Shown here piece after piece: positions 24,713-36,248 of a stretch of DNA of 64,000 bases (positions are counted from its first letter, which is position 1; each line of letters starts with the position of its first letter). A program made the translations under genes and the position numbers. The stretch comes from Rhinopomastus cyanomelas (lineage: Eukaryota > Chordata > Aves > Bucerotiformes > Rhinopomastidae). The stretch covers positions 1-64,000 of the forward strand of contig VXBP01010369.1 of assembly GCA_013400115.1 (NCBI GenBank), written 5' to 3'. Below the pieces are notes generated by a model. It saw only the letters and a list, made by a program, of their open reading frames with translations. It was not told the DNA's origin and searched no databases.

Positions 24713-27692
24713 GCAAGCACAAAACCAGTTTGTCAGAGCCAGAGAATGCTGACACCACTAGAATTGTGGAAGTGCTGTGTAACCAACAATGAAAGAGAAA
24801 TTACCCGGAAGCTGGTAATAGCTTTGAAGGTAGTATTCATCTCCAAAGTCTGTTAAGCTGGAGCAAGTTTACTGGGGTCTCTGGTGTCATAACACACCAG
24901 AGAGTCACTCTAAAGCTGACTACAAATATGTAGACAGAGCACATTACTTATCTGCTGCAGTCAAAACACTTCTGAGAGCCATTGACTTAAATTAACGACA
25001 GCCAGCGTGCAAAAAATGTCACCTTGCAATGTTCCTGTTATGCTTGTTTTCATAAGTTGGATACTAAAAGCTCTACCCTTTGAAGGACTCCACTGGATGA
25101 AACACTGAAGGACAAAGAAGCCTTTACCTCTATTATCTATATGACAGCCATGCTATCTTTGTCTCCATGATATCTCAGTCCTGAAGTGTTTGGTATCATA
25201 GAAATACAACCTTTAGACAGATCATCTTTTCCTATTTCTTGATGTTAACTGATAAATGTGATCCAACTTGTGACTCTGGTCCCTGTTTTCACAGTGCCCT
25301 GACAGTAAAGCAGTATTTAATTTTATATTCTCTTGGTGGACAAGTGAGAAGTATCTGCTCACTGTTTGGACAAAAGAAGACAATACAATGTGGTTGTCTC
25401 TCATTCAATCATACGCACATTTTTTACAGTTTGCCAGTAGGAATTACACCTTTTTGTGTCTACGATAAAGAGGTAGTCACTTCTCAAAAATTCCTGTGAA
25501 CATTTGAAGAACTCGATGTACACGTTTCACTAAATCTTGTTCACTAAATCTTGTTCTTGAGCTCTCTGTTGAAGTCACTGCTGTCCATTGACACCACCAT
25601 CCTTTCTAAATGATGTAGTAGAGTCAGCACAGACCACCATCAGTTCCATCTTTTGGCTGCTTGTCTGGCCCCATGCACAGTGCTGTAACTGCAGAGACCT
25701 ATCGTTATCTATGCCAGCCATTGCGTACCTTTTGTTCACGCCATCTGTGAGAGGTGAACAGTCTAGAAAGCAGCATTTCAAAAAAGTTTCTGTTATTTCC
25801 AGTGGTTTTGATTCTCATCTTTAACCTTTTTCTGCTTCACATTCTGATGCCTATAATTTGTGTCTTCGATATTCAGGCGATAATTACGTGTCTAGACTTC
25901 TTCCTCTACCACAAGTGCAAACACATACATCAACTTCCATTACAGTGCTGCTGTAGCATAATCTGCCAGCACTGTTGCATGGCAGGATGCTTTGCTTTAT
26001 ACATTGTTTTCTGACTTATCCTAGTTTTTAGGGATCATAAATAACATTTATGATGAGCTCTCTGTGCTTCTGTAGGCTGGATTCATCATACTGTACAGAT
26101 CTGCTACTGTAGGCTGGGTTCCTCATCAGCTTCAGTCACATCTTACAGAGGAAGATGCAGGTGCTTCACTTCTGTAAGGTTGGTTTGTTTTTTATGTGAT
26201 TAATGTTCCTGTAGGATCAGAAGCTGTTAGAGGAAGGTAATGTCTGCTCCTTACTAGTTCTGTAGTTAGTCCCATTAGCAGTTAAAGTATGTGAAGATGG
26301 TTTTCTCCTTGTGTGGGCAATCAAATTTTGAAATTAATGTGTACAGAAAGCATACATTGTTTTCCATGCTTCACGCAGTCTTCTTTCTCTTACTTTTGAA
26401 ATAACATGCATCTAGCTTTCTAAGTGCTGTACTTCTGGATCTGTCAAAACCTGAGTTCTTCCTTAGCTCTGCTTGTTGAGTGATTCCCTTACCCATCCCA
26501 TTGCAATTTCTTCCTGTCTGTAATTCCCTGTGGTTCTAGCAGACAGTGTTTTTTCCAACGTGTTAGCTAGAAGCTCCTGCAATTGTTACTCTTTCCACAC
26601 TCCAATTTGCTGGTTTATCCATTGTCTCCTTGCTGAGTGTGTTTGTTAGGATATCTCTGGAAGGGGCTCTATGTGTAACCTGACCATGAAATTCACACTA
26701 TATTAAATATCAGATCTTTTCAGTCTCTATTCTTGAACCACCCAACAATTGTTCATTTGATTTACAGAGCCTGACAAATAAGTCAGGGCATGGATTTTTC
26801 TGTGTGACACAAATTTCTCATGTTTATTCCCTTTCCTCTGCATATCCCCGTGTGTCTGGCTCACTAGGATGTGTGTTAATAACAAAATAACAGAAGCATT
26901 TATTTGCTTTCTGCTATAAAATTTCATTTTATTACGATTAATGTTTTAAATTTTGTGTTGGTTCACACTGCATTCTATACAGTAACCTTTTTATAACTGA
27001 CATATGTTACTCCTTCAGGTAGCATCTATTGACAAACACAAAGCTTGTTTGTGTGCAAAACCAAGGCTGACTAAATGGTGCTAAAGTGTATTATGACTGT
27101 CAGATATAATCAGGCAAAATTTTGTGGTGCTTAGACTGATTTTTTCATTGATTTAATGATCAATGCATTGAACAGTGTTTTATTATACACATTGTCTTTT
27201 ATTAGTAAATCAAGACCTCATAGTGCATTGTTAAACAAAATGGCTTAATTAATCTATGTAACAGCTCACCGAGCTATTATATCCTTAACTCCTTATAATG
27301 TTGTGTCATTAAAGGTCAAGGGGTCATGATAATCTCATTGCTGTAGATCATTAACATGACTGAACATTTTCAACAAAGTACTTATGTTTACAATGCTATA
27401 ACCCTTTGACTGCTGCGGTAACCTTTAACGACAGAAAGTCACATGCTAGAATCATAATTATGGTTCTTGCCATGGCAATCAAAGAGTTAAGGGCTGTGCA
27501 GTGATTTGTTTTATATTTATTAATTTATATTTATTTTTGTTTTCATTCGAGAAGGGGGGAATTGGGGTGGGGCAGTTCTTGTCTGCTGTAAGTGTCTTAA
27601 CCAAGGGAAGGGTTAAAATGGCTTTTTTATACTATTGCATCTTATGTACTTACCATTATTTCATTGTGTTGTAATTAAAAAAAAATTCTGTC

Positions 27693-27698
27693 AATAAA
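27693..27698 (+). terminator. AATAAA polyadenylation signal, probable distal MMP16 site
   Basis: The hexamer is followed by an A-rich cleavage zone (about 27710-27722) and a GU-rich element at about 27731-27753. The CR1-depleted interval ends here, since a CR1 begins at about 27757. This combination makes it the best candidate for the distal end of the MMP16 transcript. Confidence 0.55.
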
Positions 27699-27756
27699 TA
27701 AGTGAACAGGAAAAAAGTTTCATAAAGGCATTGTGGTTTAATTGGTATGTTTTACA

Positions 27757-29033
27757 GTAAGAACTATAGACCAGTCAGCCTCACCTCCATCCCAGGAAAG
27801 GTGATGGAACAATTTCTCCTTGACGCTGTCTCTGGGCACAGCAAGGACAAGAGGGTCGTTATGGACAGTTACCATGGCTTCACCAAAGGGAAGTCGTACT
27901 TGACCAACCTGATAGCCTTTTACCATCAGGTGGATAGATGATGGCAGAGCAGTGGATGTGGTCTATCTTGACTTCAGTAAGGCACTTGACACAGTCTCAC
28001 ACAGCATCCTCGCAGCCAAACAGAGGCAATGTGGTCTGGATGATTGGGTAGTGAGGTGGATGGTGAACCGGCTGCAGAATAGAAGCCAGAGGGTAGTGGT
28101 GAATGGAACAGAGTGTAGTTGGAGTCCCCCAGGGGTCAGTACCAGGACTGGTCTGATTCAATCAGTTCATTAATGACTTGAATGAGGGATTAGAGTGAAC
28201 TGTCTGCAAGTTTGCTGATAACACAAAGCTGGTAGGAGTGGCCGACACCCCTGCAGGATCTGCTGCCATTCAGCGAGACCTGGACAGGCTGGAGAGTTGG
28301 GCAGTGAGGAATTTGATTAAATATAACAAAGACAAGTGCAGAGCCTTGCATCTGAGCAAGAACAGCCCCAGGTACCAGTATAGGTTGGGGACCGACCTGT
28401 TGGAGAGCAGTGTAGGAGAAAGGGACCTGGGGTTCCGGTGCACTGCAGGATGACCACTCCATGGAGTGGAGGAGAAGTGGGGTGTTTAGCAGATCGAGAA
28501 AGGTTCTTCTCCCCCTCTACTCTGGTGAGACTGCATCTGGAGTATTGTGTCCAGTTGTGGGCCCCTCAGTTCATTAAGGACACGGGACTGCTGGAGGCAG
28601 TCCAGCGTAGGGCAACGAGGATGATGAAGGAATTGTAGCACTTCCCTTATGAGGAATGTCTGAGGGAGCTGGGTCGCTTTAGCTGGAGAAGAGGTGACTG
28701 AGGGGTGACCTCAATATTTATAAATATGTGAAGGGTGGGTGTCTGGAGGATGGAGCCAGGCTGGTGTCAATATCATCTAGTGATAGGACTTGGGGCAATG
28801 GTTTTAAGCTGGAACATAGGAGATTCCACGTAAATATGAGAAGGAACTTCTTCCCAGTGAGGGTGACAGAGCACTGGAACAGGCTGCCCAGGGGAGTTTT
28901 GGAGTCTCCTTCTCTGGGGACATTTAAAACCTACATGGATATGTTCCTGTGTGACTTGGTCTAGGTGATCCTGCTGTGTCAGGGGGATTGGACTGGATGA
29001 TCTTTCAAGATCTCTAACGTCTGTGATTCTGCA
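27757..29033 (+). mobile_element. CR1 LINE, 1.28 kb, with reverse transcriptase core
   Basis: It begins at the RPVSLTSIPGKVMEQ motif and includes HGFTKGKSYLTNL and the LDFSKALDTVSH motif. The FADNTK-like core follows, then NSPRYQYRLGTDLLE, and the C-terminal region to the 3' end. The reading frame is split over at least five segments (27747-27941, 27952-28173, 28238-28453, 28438-28638, 28728-28964) by frameshifts and stops, so it is inactive. It starts within about 60 bases of the proposed MMP16 poly(A) signal. Confidence 0.93.
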
Positions 29034-29401
29034 ATTTATAGCTGCAGCTTTTTAGATGGTGTGTAAGTTGACAGCCAAATTTACCCTCCAGAGAGGAATT
29101 ATGACAATATGTAGAGATACTGTGGATATATTTGTGTACAAGCAGGGTGAAAGTTGATTTTCATGATTAAAACAGGGAGGAAAAGCTAATTTGTACAGAA
29201 AAGAGGTGGACTGTGTGACAGTGCTCCTACTTCTGTAGTGTCTGAACGGCCACTGACTAGAGATTGCTGCCACTGGCACTACAAAAGAGGAGATCACGTG
29301 GCTGAACTTCCTCCTTTATTGATTGCAAGAAAGAAACATGAAAACTGTACTGTGAAGAAAAGGTGAGTATAACATAACAAAAAAAGATATAGTTTACTTG
29401 A
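29034..29401. other. Intergenic spacer, no recognised feature
   Basis: About 370 bases separate two CR1 copies. I recognise no gene or repeat in them. Confidence 0.5.
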
Positions 29402-29525
29402 AATCATAGAGTCGTAGAATCATTAGGGATTGGAAGGGACTTCGAAAGATCATCCAGTCCAATCCCCCTGCCACAGCAGGATCACCTAGACCAAGCCACA
29501 CGGGAACACATCCAGGTGGGTCTTA
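29402..29525 (-). mobile_element. CR1 3'-end fragment
   Basis: A 124-bp terminal fragment with the AATCATTAGGGATTGGAAGG block and the ACACATCCAGG-like segment on the + strand. It is truncated at its 5' end. Confidence 0.92.
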
Positions 29526-31429
29526 ACTGGATCACAGTAGACGACCAGAGGACTAAATGCAAAGGAGACTCCTGTAAAACTGGCCATTTCAGCTCAGCCC
29601 TGAAATAAACCGCGTTCCTCCCATGCCAACAGACATCTAATTCCCTTAGCCAGTAAGGGATTAAAGATTTCTTACGCTCATACACATTTGTAGGCACAAG
29701 AAACCAGGACCAGTCTCAATCTATATGGAGACAAAGTTGTTTTGGTCATAGCAAGAGGTCAAGCAGTGCTTGTGAGCTGATCCAGGGTCTGAGGTTCAGC
29801 TCACGGATCCAGGGTCTGAGGTTCAGCTCGTGGATCCAAGGTCTGAGGTTCAGCTCATCACACACCTAAGCTGCCTGACACCCTGCTCCTTTCGATTCTA
29901 AATCAGTCGCGTGTGCTTTACACGTGCCAGAACACACAAATAGCCCACCAGTTCATAAAGAAAACCAATAAAAAGGAAAAATAAAGTGAAATCCAGTAAT
30001 TAAGGGGTTCAAGAGGAAAAGGAAGGACAGTAATTGGAACAGGTGCTGCAGGAATCACTGACAGGACTTCTAACACACTAGTGAGGAAAGGCCTCTGTCT
30101 GGGCCTTGGCTGCAGGTAACTGATGCTTGAGAAATTTGGTGCCAAAACTCAGTCTTTTTCAGAATCTGTTTTCACAAATGTATGTGGCAGATAATGGGAT
30201 TTTTGCTGTAATGCTTTGACCCAGATTCAAGACTTAGTTCCCAGGAATTATAACTCTCCAAAAATCTTTCCAATCGAGAAACACAATCAATCCGCCATGT
30301 AGTGCAGGCCTGTGTCTTGCTCAGAAACATTACTGTGCTCTCAGGGTTTGGGCTGGCCAAAGACAAAGGGACAGACAAAGTGCAATAGATTAATGCAATA
30401 AATGTAATGTGGTAAATGTCATAAAAAGATGGAAATGGGAGAAAGACAAATGTTCTGTGAGAAATGAGAAATTCAGTAAAGACCCATTTCTACCGCTTAG
30501 AAATAGTAGTTCTGAGCTTGGCTTTATAGAGGATGGAAATTAATCTTGACAGTGGGGCTTCTATTTGCTTAACTTTGGGGGAAACATGGACCATGTGAGC
30601 TCTTCTGGCTGCCTTGCTTAGGTACAATCAAGCAAAAGAAGCAGCAAAATAAATCCAGATCAACCCTACTGGGAAAGTGTCGGACGCCTGGATGTGAGGA
30701 GACTTCTGAAATCCTTTGATATGAAAAAGATGTGGCCTAAAGCCAGAACGTCCTAATGAACTTTGAAAATGCAAACAGGGAATTGTAATCTCATTTAAAT
30801 GTTAATTAAAAGAATTGAACTTAAGTGGTTCAGAGAGATGCGAAATTGAAAGTTTTGAAGATTGAATTATGTCGTTGATGGGTCAGGCTACATGCACAAT
30901 ACATATGCTTCTGTTCACTCAGGCTGCAGGAACAGGCTCCTGAGGGACAAAACGCCTTCACCTCTCCCCACCTCTCCCCAGATTACGCTGGCACAATCAT
31001 ACATGGCTGCTTATCTCAGAAACTCTACTGTTCATGCAGAGTTTCCTTCTTGAGACATAAAAGTAATTATTTTAGTACTGGTAATATTATTCCCCCGTGT
31101 CTCTTTCCCTTAATACTCTTTGCATGGGTTATTACAGCAGTTAGTCCCAGTCTGCAGGCTGGTAACTCTGGGGGTTCCTGTAAGGCTGATTCTTTCCAAC
31201 TGCGTAGAACACAGAGAACTTTTGCATCTGCTTTGGTAGTTTTGTGGCTAGAGTAAGAAACAAACCTGGGTGACAGCAACACCAGCCTAAGTGGAATAAG
31301 GTTCAGCCTTCCAGGACAGTCAGTGACTTTTTTTTGACCTTTAGTGAATTACTAAGGTTCTGAGAAGTAAAGCTGACACGTGAATGAATCTCACAACCAG
31401 GTGAGAGGACCTAGCCTGGCCAGGTATCT
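29526..31429. other. Intergenic stretch, unclassified; holds a minisatellite
   Basis: Apart from the 27-bp minisatellite I cannot assign this region. The first 370 bases look compositionally unlike the surroundings and might be a degraded LTR-type repeat, but I could not find paired LTR hallmarks. No gene is recognised. Confidence 0.35.
29779..29859. repeat. 27-bp minisatellite, three copies
   Basis: Three copies begin with GATCC at 29779, 29806 and 29833 and share the GGTCTGAGGTTCAGCTC core. Differences are limited to a few bases in each unit. Confidence 0.92.
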
Positions 31430-31560
31430 CCTGTCTGCAACGAGCAATAGGACACAAGGAAACAATTTCTGGCTGTACCAGGGAAGATTTAGCCTGGATA
31501 TTAGGAAAAAATTCTTCACAATGATTCTGTGGGTGACTCATTCAAGCTTCCTCCCTGGGG
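31430..31560 (+). mobile_element. Old CR1 internal fragment
   Basis: It contains the AATAGGACACAAGGAAACAA segment, followed by the TTTAGCCTGGATATTAGGAA and AATTCTTCACA blocks, which match the region before the CR1 3' end. The 3' end itself is not recognisable. Confidence 0.65.
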
Positions 31561-32329
31561 TGTGGAGACTGCTGTATTCCACATTCTCCTGAGTGCAAGG
31601 GCATCTAGTTCTTCTTAGAAATTAGATAGAAGAAAAAAGACTGATCTTATGAAAGTTGTTTCTCAAAGGGAGAATTTAGCTATTTTGTCTCCATAGAACT
31701 CCTGTCATTCACATGTTTAACCCAGAGAGTTTTCTATCCTATTTTTGCCCTGTCCTGCTGAGGAGTGGAAGTGAGAGTGCTTCTATGGGAACGTGTGTGT
31801 GTCAGCAAAGGTTAGCCCCTGCCCCAAATACTATTTAAGTTTATTTTATTTTATTTGATAGCATACCTGGCACAGTTTTCCTGGAACAAGTTTCTGTCGA
31901 GGTGTGGAATTTTGTATCTGTGTCAAGAGTGGAATAACATGGATAGGTGGAATAATTCTCCTAGATGAGTATCACATCAAGCTGAAATGTCAGTATAAGA
32001 TATTAAAGAATATTTGATAGGATAATAGGTATAAAATTTCTACTGGAATTTGCTTTAGTGTTCTGATTAAACTGGAAAAATACTCCCAAACTGATCTGTG
32101 AATTGTGCTGTATTACATCTTCTTCATGAGCAGAAGGTGGTTAAAGTGGCAATTGTTTAGAGAACTTTGTGCAAAATGTGAAAACCTGCAGCCATGTAAA
32201 TTACATCTAGTGAGAAAATTGACCTTAGGAGCAGGTTTTATAAACGTAGGGATAAATATGATATGAGTGGACTCAGAATTGCTTTAGAAAGAGACTCATC
32301 TATTAGAGCTCTCGAAGCATGCAGATTAC
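31561..32329. other. Intergenic, no recognised feature
   Basis: AT-rich unique-looking sequence. I see no gene, RNA gene or repeat. Confidence 0.5.
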
Positions 32330-33130
32330 GCCAATCAAGCTGATGCATTCTTCTGGATTTCCAAAAGGCATTTAATAAGATCATTTGCTAAACACTCTAA
32401 AGAAATCTAGCTGTGGTAGTAAAGGTTTTAAGGTTCTCAGGTGGATGAGCAGGTCATTAAACTACAGGAAACAAAAGAGAGCATTATTACCTGGTTTCCA
32501 CAATTGAGAGCCTTCATATATAAAACTCATAGAAGTCTCTGCAAGAGTCTCTTAGGCACTAAGTTCATAAATGATCTGGAAAGACATAAACAAAATGTGA
32601 TGTGGCATACAAATGAAATTATGTGTGAGAGAAGCACATATGAAAAATATAATTCATATATATAATGATGTTTTCTGAGCCAAGTATTAGTGCTTGAGAA
32701 AAGTTGTTAGGAATATAAAAAAGAAGTCTATGAATGTCACTTCAATCTATTTTAGAAGTAAAGAGAAGCAAATGAGATGTTAGGAGTCATTAGGAATGGA
32801 ATAGAGAGCACAACAAAACAGTAATAAAAGTTATGTTGCTGTATAAGTCCATTATACACCTGTACCTCAAATTCTACTTGATGTTCTGCCTCCTTTTCCC
32901 CGTATGCATGTCAACATTAATATTGTAGCACAATAATGGTATTGTGTAATATTGCTGTGTTTGGGTCAAGGCCACAAGGATGAGCAGTTATTAAAATGTT
33001 TGTCTTGGGTAAAGAATGGCTAAAAAAACCCAATTAAAAAATCTGAATTATATGAAAATGCATATAGGAAGTTATTCTTCACTCTTACATATCCCATAAT
33101 TGAATCAAATTAAACTAGCACATCAAGGTT
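32330..33130 (+). mobile_element. Probable ancient L3/CR1-like LINE relic
   Basis: Degraded blocks appear in LINE order. TTTCCAAAAGGCATTTAATA recalls the DFQKAF motif of the polymerase, and AGGAAACAAA recalls the downstream R-KQ segment. An ATGTTAGGAGTCATTAGGAA block is followed after about 50 bases by CTGTATAAGTCCATTATAC and CACCTGTACCTCAAATTCTA, matching the CR1/L3 stretch before the VQFW-type motif. An AATAGGAAGTTATTCTTCAC-like block near 33066 comes last. No frame is open. The divergence is much greater than in any other CR1 here, which suggests an element predating modern birds. Confidence 0.6.
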
Positions 33131-33640
33131 GGTGCTAGCCAAGGTAGGTACTTCACACAGCATACAGGAGAGATGCTGATGTACTTGTTAGCAATTAACA
33201 CAGACACTACAAGTAGACAAATACTTAAAAAGTGAATCGACAGTCTCAGAAAGGCAAAATCTCTTTAGAGCTTTCCAATACAAAACACCACTATGGGCAT
33301 GGGCAGGATAGGACACACACGCTGAGATACAGGCTCAAGATCCCATAGACTAGACCCCATCCTGTCAGTTATGTATTTATGTATTGAGTTGGGAAGCAGG
33401 CAGCAGACTTCAAATGTAAATGTGAAGAGCCTTCATTTCCTGAATCCTGTATTTCATAATAACCCATACTCTAATAGATACACTTCATAATATTAAAGTG
33501 AGATAAGCACGTGTGATTCTTCTGCCTTTGTACTGAAACCAGACACAATGATAATCATCCATGGCGGGGATGATGAGTTTTGGGGTAATTATCTTTAAAA
33601 TATGTCTTCAAGAGCTCTCATAACAGACATGTTCATTATT
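33131..33640. other. Intergenic, no recognised feature
   Basis: Unique-looking AT-rich DNA in which I see no gene or repeat. Confidence 0.5.
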
Positions 33641-33666
33641 ATCATAGAATCATTAGGGATTGGAAT
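33641..33666 (-). mobile_element. Minute CR1 3'-terminal insertion (about 26 bp)
   Basis: An exact copy of the young CR1 3' terminus (ATCATAGAATCATTAGGGAT then TGGAA) stands alone in unrelated sequence. It is either an extremely 5'-truncated retrotransposition or the remnant of one after a deletion. Confidence 0.8.
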
Positions 33667-34991
33667 TAGCATCTGTTTCTCTGGCCTTTGATACTGTCTC
33701 TGTTATCTGCAGTGTGTAAAGGTATGTGCAGTTTATGACTTCTCCTGTCCCTTTCCCAAGTCCTTCTTGTTGAGTACCCAGTATCAAGGTACCCTCTCAA
33801 ACTATGTTTCATTACTTTCACATACTCCTCTACATCCATGCACTACATATATAATTTGACTTTTCAGTTTAATTAGACTATTCCCGAAGTATACACAACT
33901 TCATGGCAACTTGGCAGAGAAAGTGTAGGAACAACAGTTTTTGCAAGAATTCCTCTATTTCAAGGCTTTGTTGGTGGATCCAAGTCTTTGTAATGATTCC
34001 AGAAAGGCTTTCAATAACACACTGCACCTAAATGTTGTAAATGTCAGGATCATTTAATACGTGTAGCTGCAAGAAGGATATGGTTGACTGTGTTTTAGTA
34101 GCTGTCCATAAGCAGCAGCTGACTGTCCGTGGCTAGTTGGACTGTTCACATACACTTGTGAGGAGAGACGAGTTCCAAACACAGACCCTTACAGTGAACC
34201 CTAAGTGAGAAAGGCCCCTGATTTTGCACCCACGTGCCTGTAGCTTGTGGTTCTAGTGAAAAGGGACTGATCAACGATGTAAATGCCATCATGTGTGACG
34301 TTCTGAAAGGCAACAGTTCCCTCACATAAAATCTTTTAGCAGAACACTTTTTTATGAGTCAACAAAGGACTCATAAAATTGAGGTAAGGCTAATAAGTCT
34401 TCTGTGATTACTGTGTACCAAGTACAAGTTATTATCTTGTGGTTTGTACAAGTTGTTATCATGTACTTGTGGTACAAGTTATTGTCATTGTTAGCAACTC
34501 TATTAGAATGTTAGCAATGCTTTTAGAATGTTTTCTTTTCCCTCACTCTGTCTACACACTAATAATTTTAAATTGCTGAGTGTTTTGTACACAGCACTAA
34601 AAGACAGCGTCAAATAACATGACAATTTCACTGGCTTGGGGGATGCATAAAGTAGAACAATTATCAACAGAAGGACTCTTCTATTTCTTAATTTCTCTCT
34701 CATCTGCACCTCAGGAGTGTGCTACAGACAGCATTAGATGAACAAATAAATCATTAACTACAGGCAGAGTGGTCAAATGCCTTAATTTGCTTTTTCTTAC
34801 CCTGCTGCTGGAAGGTTTGAGGTAGAAAATTCAAATGTTTTCTGCACAGGATGACCTGCCTGAACCTGAGAGTGAAAACCATGAATAGCCACAGGATTTG
34901 GCTGTGAAAGACAGACAAGATGAGGGTAGTCATGGACTCAGGTTTTCAAAATGCTTATCTGTTTTCTTGCTGCTGGAAGTGTCCATGGGGG
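33667..34991. other. Intergenic; contains a diverged 25-bp tandem repeat
   Basis: Around 34422-34490 the motif GTACAAGTTRTTRTC occurs three times at 24-26 base intervals (34422, 34446, 34472). Nothing else is recognised. Confidence 0.5.
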
Positions 34992-35125
34992 GTCCATGTT
35001 GCTAGGTCCGTGTGGCTGGGTCCGTGTTGCTGGGTCCATGTTGCTGGGTCCGTGTTGCTGGGTCCATGTTGCTGGGTCCGTGTTGCTGGGTCCGTGTTGC
35101 TGGGTCCATGTTGCTGGGTCCATGC
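34992..35125. repeat. 14-bp minisatellite, nine copies plus a partial
   Basis: The unit GTCCRTGTTGCTGG is repeated from 34992 to 35117 with a partial tenth copy. Units differ mainly at base 5 (A or G), the expected result of CpG to CpA change, and in two bases of the first two units. Because 14 is not a multiple of 3, all reading frames stay open and give spurious 14-residue repeat proteins on both strands. These are not genes. Confidence 0.97.
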
Positions 35126-36143
35126 AGCACTCTCAGGGCCAAAGTGTTATATATGGCCAGTTTTGCTCTTGATTTTTCCTCTCCAAAGCCTTTCTTCCCA
35201 TTGTCAACATTTTCATATTTCTCGTATTTCTTCCTGGACTGCCTCTTCCAATGCTTCCAGTGTCCCTTGATAATTCCCTAGTTCCTGTTTGACCTGTCTT
35301 TTTCATAATCTTTGCTACCATGTTTGAACTAGGGTGAAATAATCTCCCAGACAGTTAGGGGAATCCTCTTCACACACTCTGATACTCTCATATTCCTCTC
35401 TTATCACCTGACCTTTTGGTAAGGTGGTAATCCCTGGCAACTGGTAGGAATAAAAATTTGCACACTTTTTTTTTTTTTAAATTGAGCATTGAAGAAAGAA
35501 AACTAGGAGAAAACTGTTATTTATATCGATGTTTAGACTAATAATATTCAAACAATACATGTGCCTAGGGCCTCAGAGAATAAATTAATACTATGAATAC
35601 TTTCCAGATACCTTTTTTTTCTGATTTCTTGCAAAATATACCATGGAAATGTTTTGTGTTCCTAGTAAGCTGAGTTTAAACCTCAAGTTTAAACATTTTG
35701 TTCAAACAGAATTATGCAGTCAATGAATCTGCTTTTGTGAAGTACATGCAAAAACAATTTTCCTTCACATCCTGCATTGCTTTTGGATTTCTTGGAACCT
35801 GAAAGTGTCTGGGCCTCTGGAGCGCACCATAAATTTAAGTGACACATTTAGTCTAACGTCCCCTGTTGGAGCCTCCTCAGTTAACAAACATCTTCTAAGT
35901 CTCCCTAGAGTATACACCTTTGAATTTCAAAATGTATGTTTTCTATCCCACAAAAATACAGAACAAAGGTCTCCTTTCACTTGGATGGTATTGAAAGATG
36001 TTTCTGTTCTTCACTAAATACTGGAGGTAGCCTGCACACGTAGCCAGAATTTTTCCTGTGCCTGTTGACAGTATGATGGAGGTACTAATAAATTCATTAT
36101 CAGTAAACAGTCTGTATTTCAGAGCTTGATTCATAAACTGAAA
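35126..36143. other. Intergenic, no recognised feature
   Basis: Contains homopolymer T runs near 35467 and 35612. I see no gene or repeat family. Confidence 0.5.
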
Positions 36144-36248
36144 CTGGTGGGCCACAGGCTGACCATGAGGCAGCAATGTGCCGTTGTGACCAAGAAGGCT
36201 AGTGGTCTTTTGGGGACCATTAAGAAGAGTTTGGCAAGTAAGTCAAAG
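36144..36248 (+). mobile_element. Old CR1 internal fragment
   Basis: The segment CTGACCATGAGGCAGCAATG, followed by the GTGACCAAGAAGGCTA-like and ATTAAGAAGAGT blocks, matches the CR1 region after the polymerase core. Both ends are lost, so it is a fragment without a 3' terminus. Confidence 0.8.

Larger units (their letters stand above)
17790..27720 (+). other. MMP16: Probable 9.9-kb MMP16 3' untranslated region
   Basis: Downstream of the stop codon lies almost 10 kb with no coding signal and nearly no CR1, although CR1 fills about a fifth of the DNA elsewhere in the window. Several AATAAA signals occur. The last, at 27693, is followed by a GU-rich tract (about 27731-27753), and a CR1 starts at once after it. 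MT3-MMP mRNA is known, from memory, as a very long transcript of about 12 kb; a 2-kb coding part plus this UTR would fit. AU-rich stretches (for example 27507-27540) and a perfect 8-mer match for the miR-146 seed (19158-19165) are present. The extent is inferred; only transcript data would fix the 3' end. Confidence 0.65.

Noticed and set aside
27731..28000. CR1 as part of the MMP16 transcript
   Set aside because: The poly(A) signal and GU-rich element lie just upstream of the CR1, so transcription products most likely end before it.
27757..29033. Reading the CR1 polymerase fragments as a host gene
   Set aside because: The motifs are all CR1 reverse transcriptase and the frame is broken many times.
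34920..35281. Long overlapping open frames with repeated Cys/Trp/Gly-rich 14-residue units on both strands
   Set aside because: They are produced by the 14-bp minisatellite, whose length keeps every frame open. No start context, splice signals or family match supports a protein.
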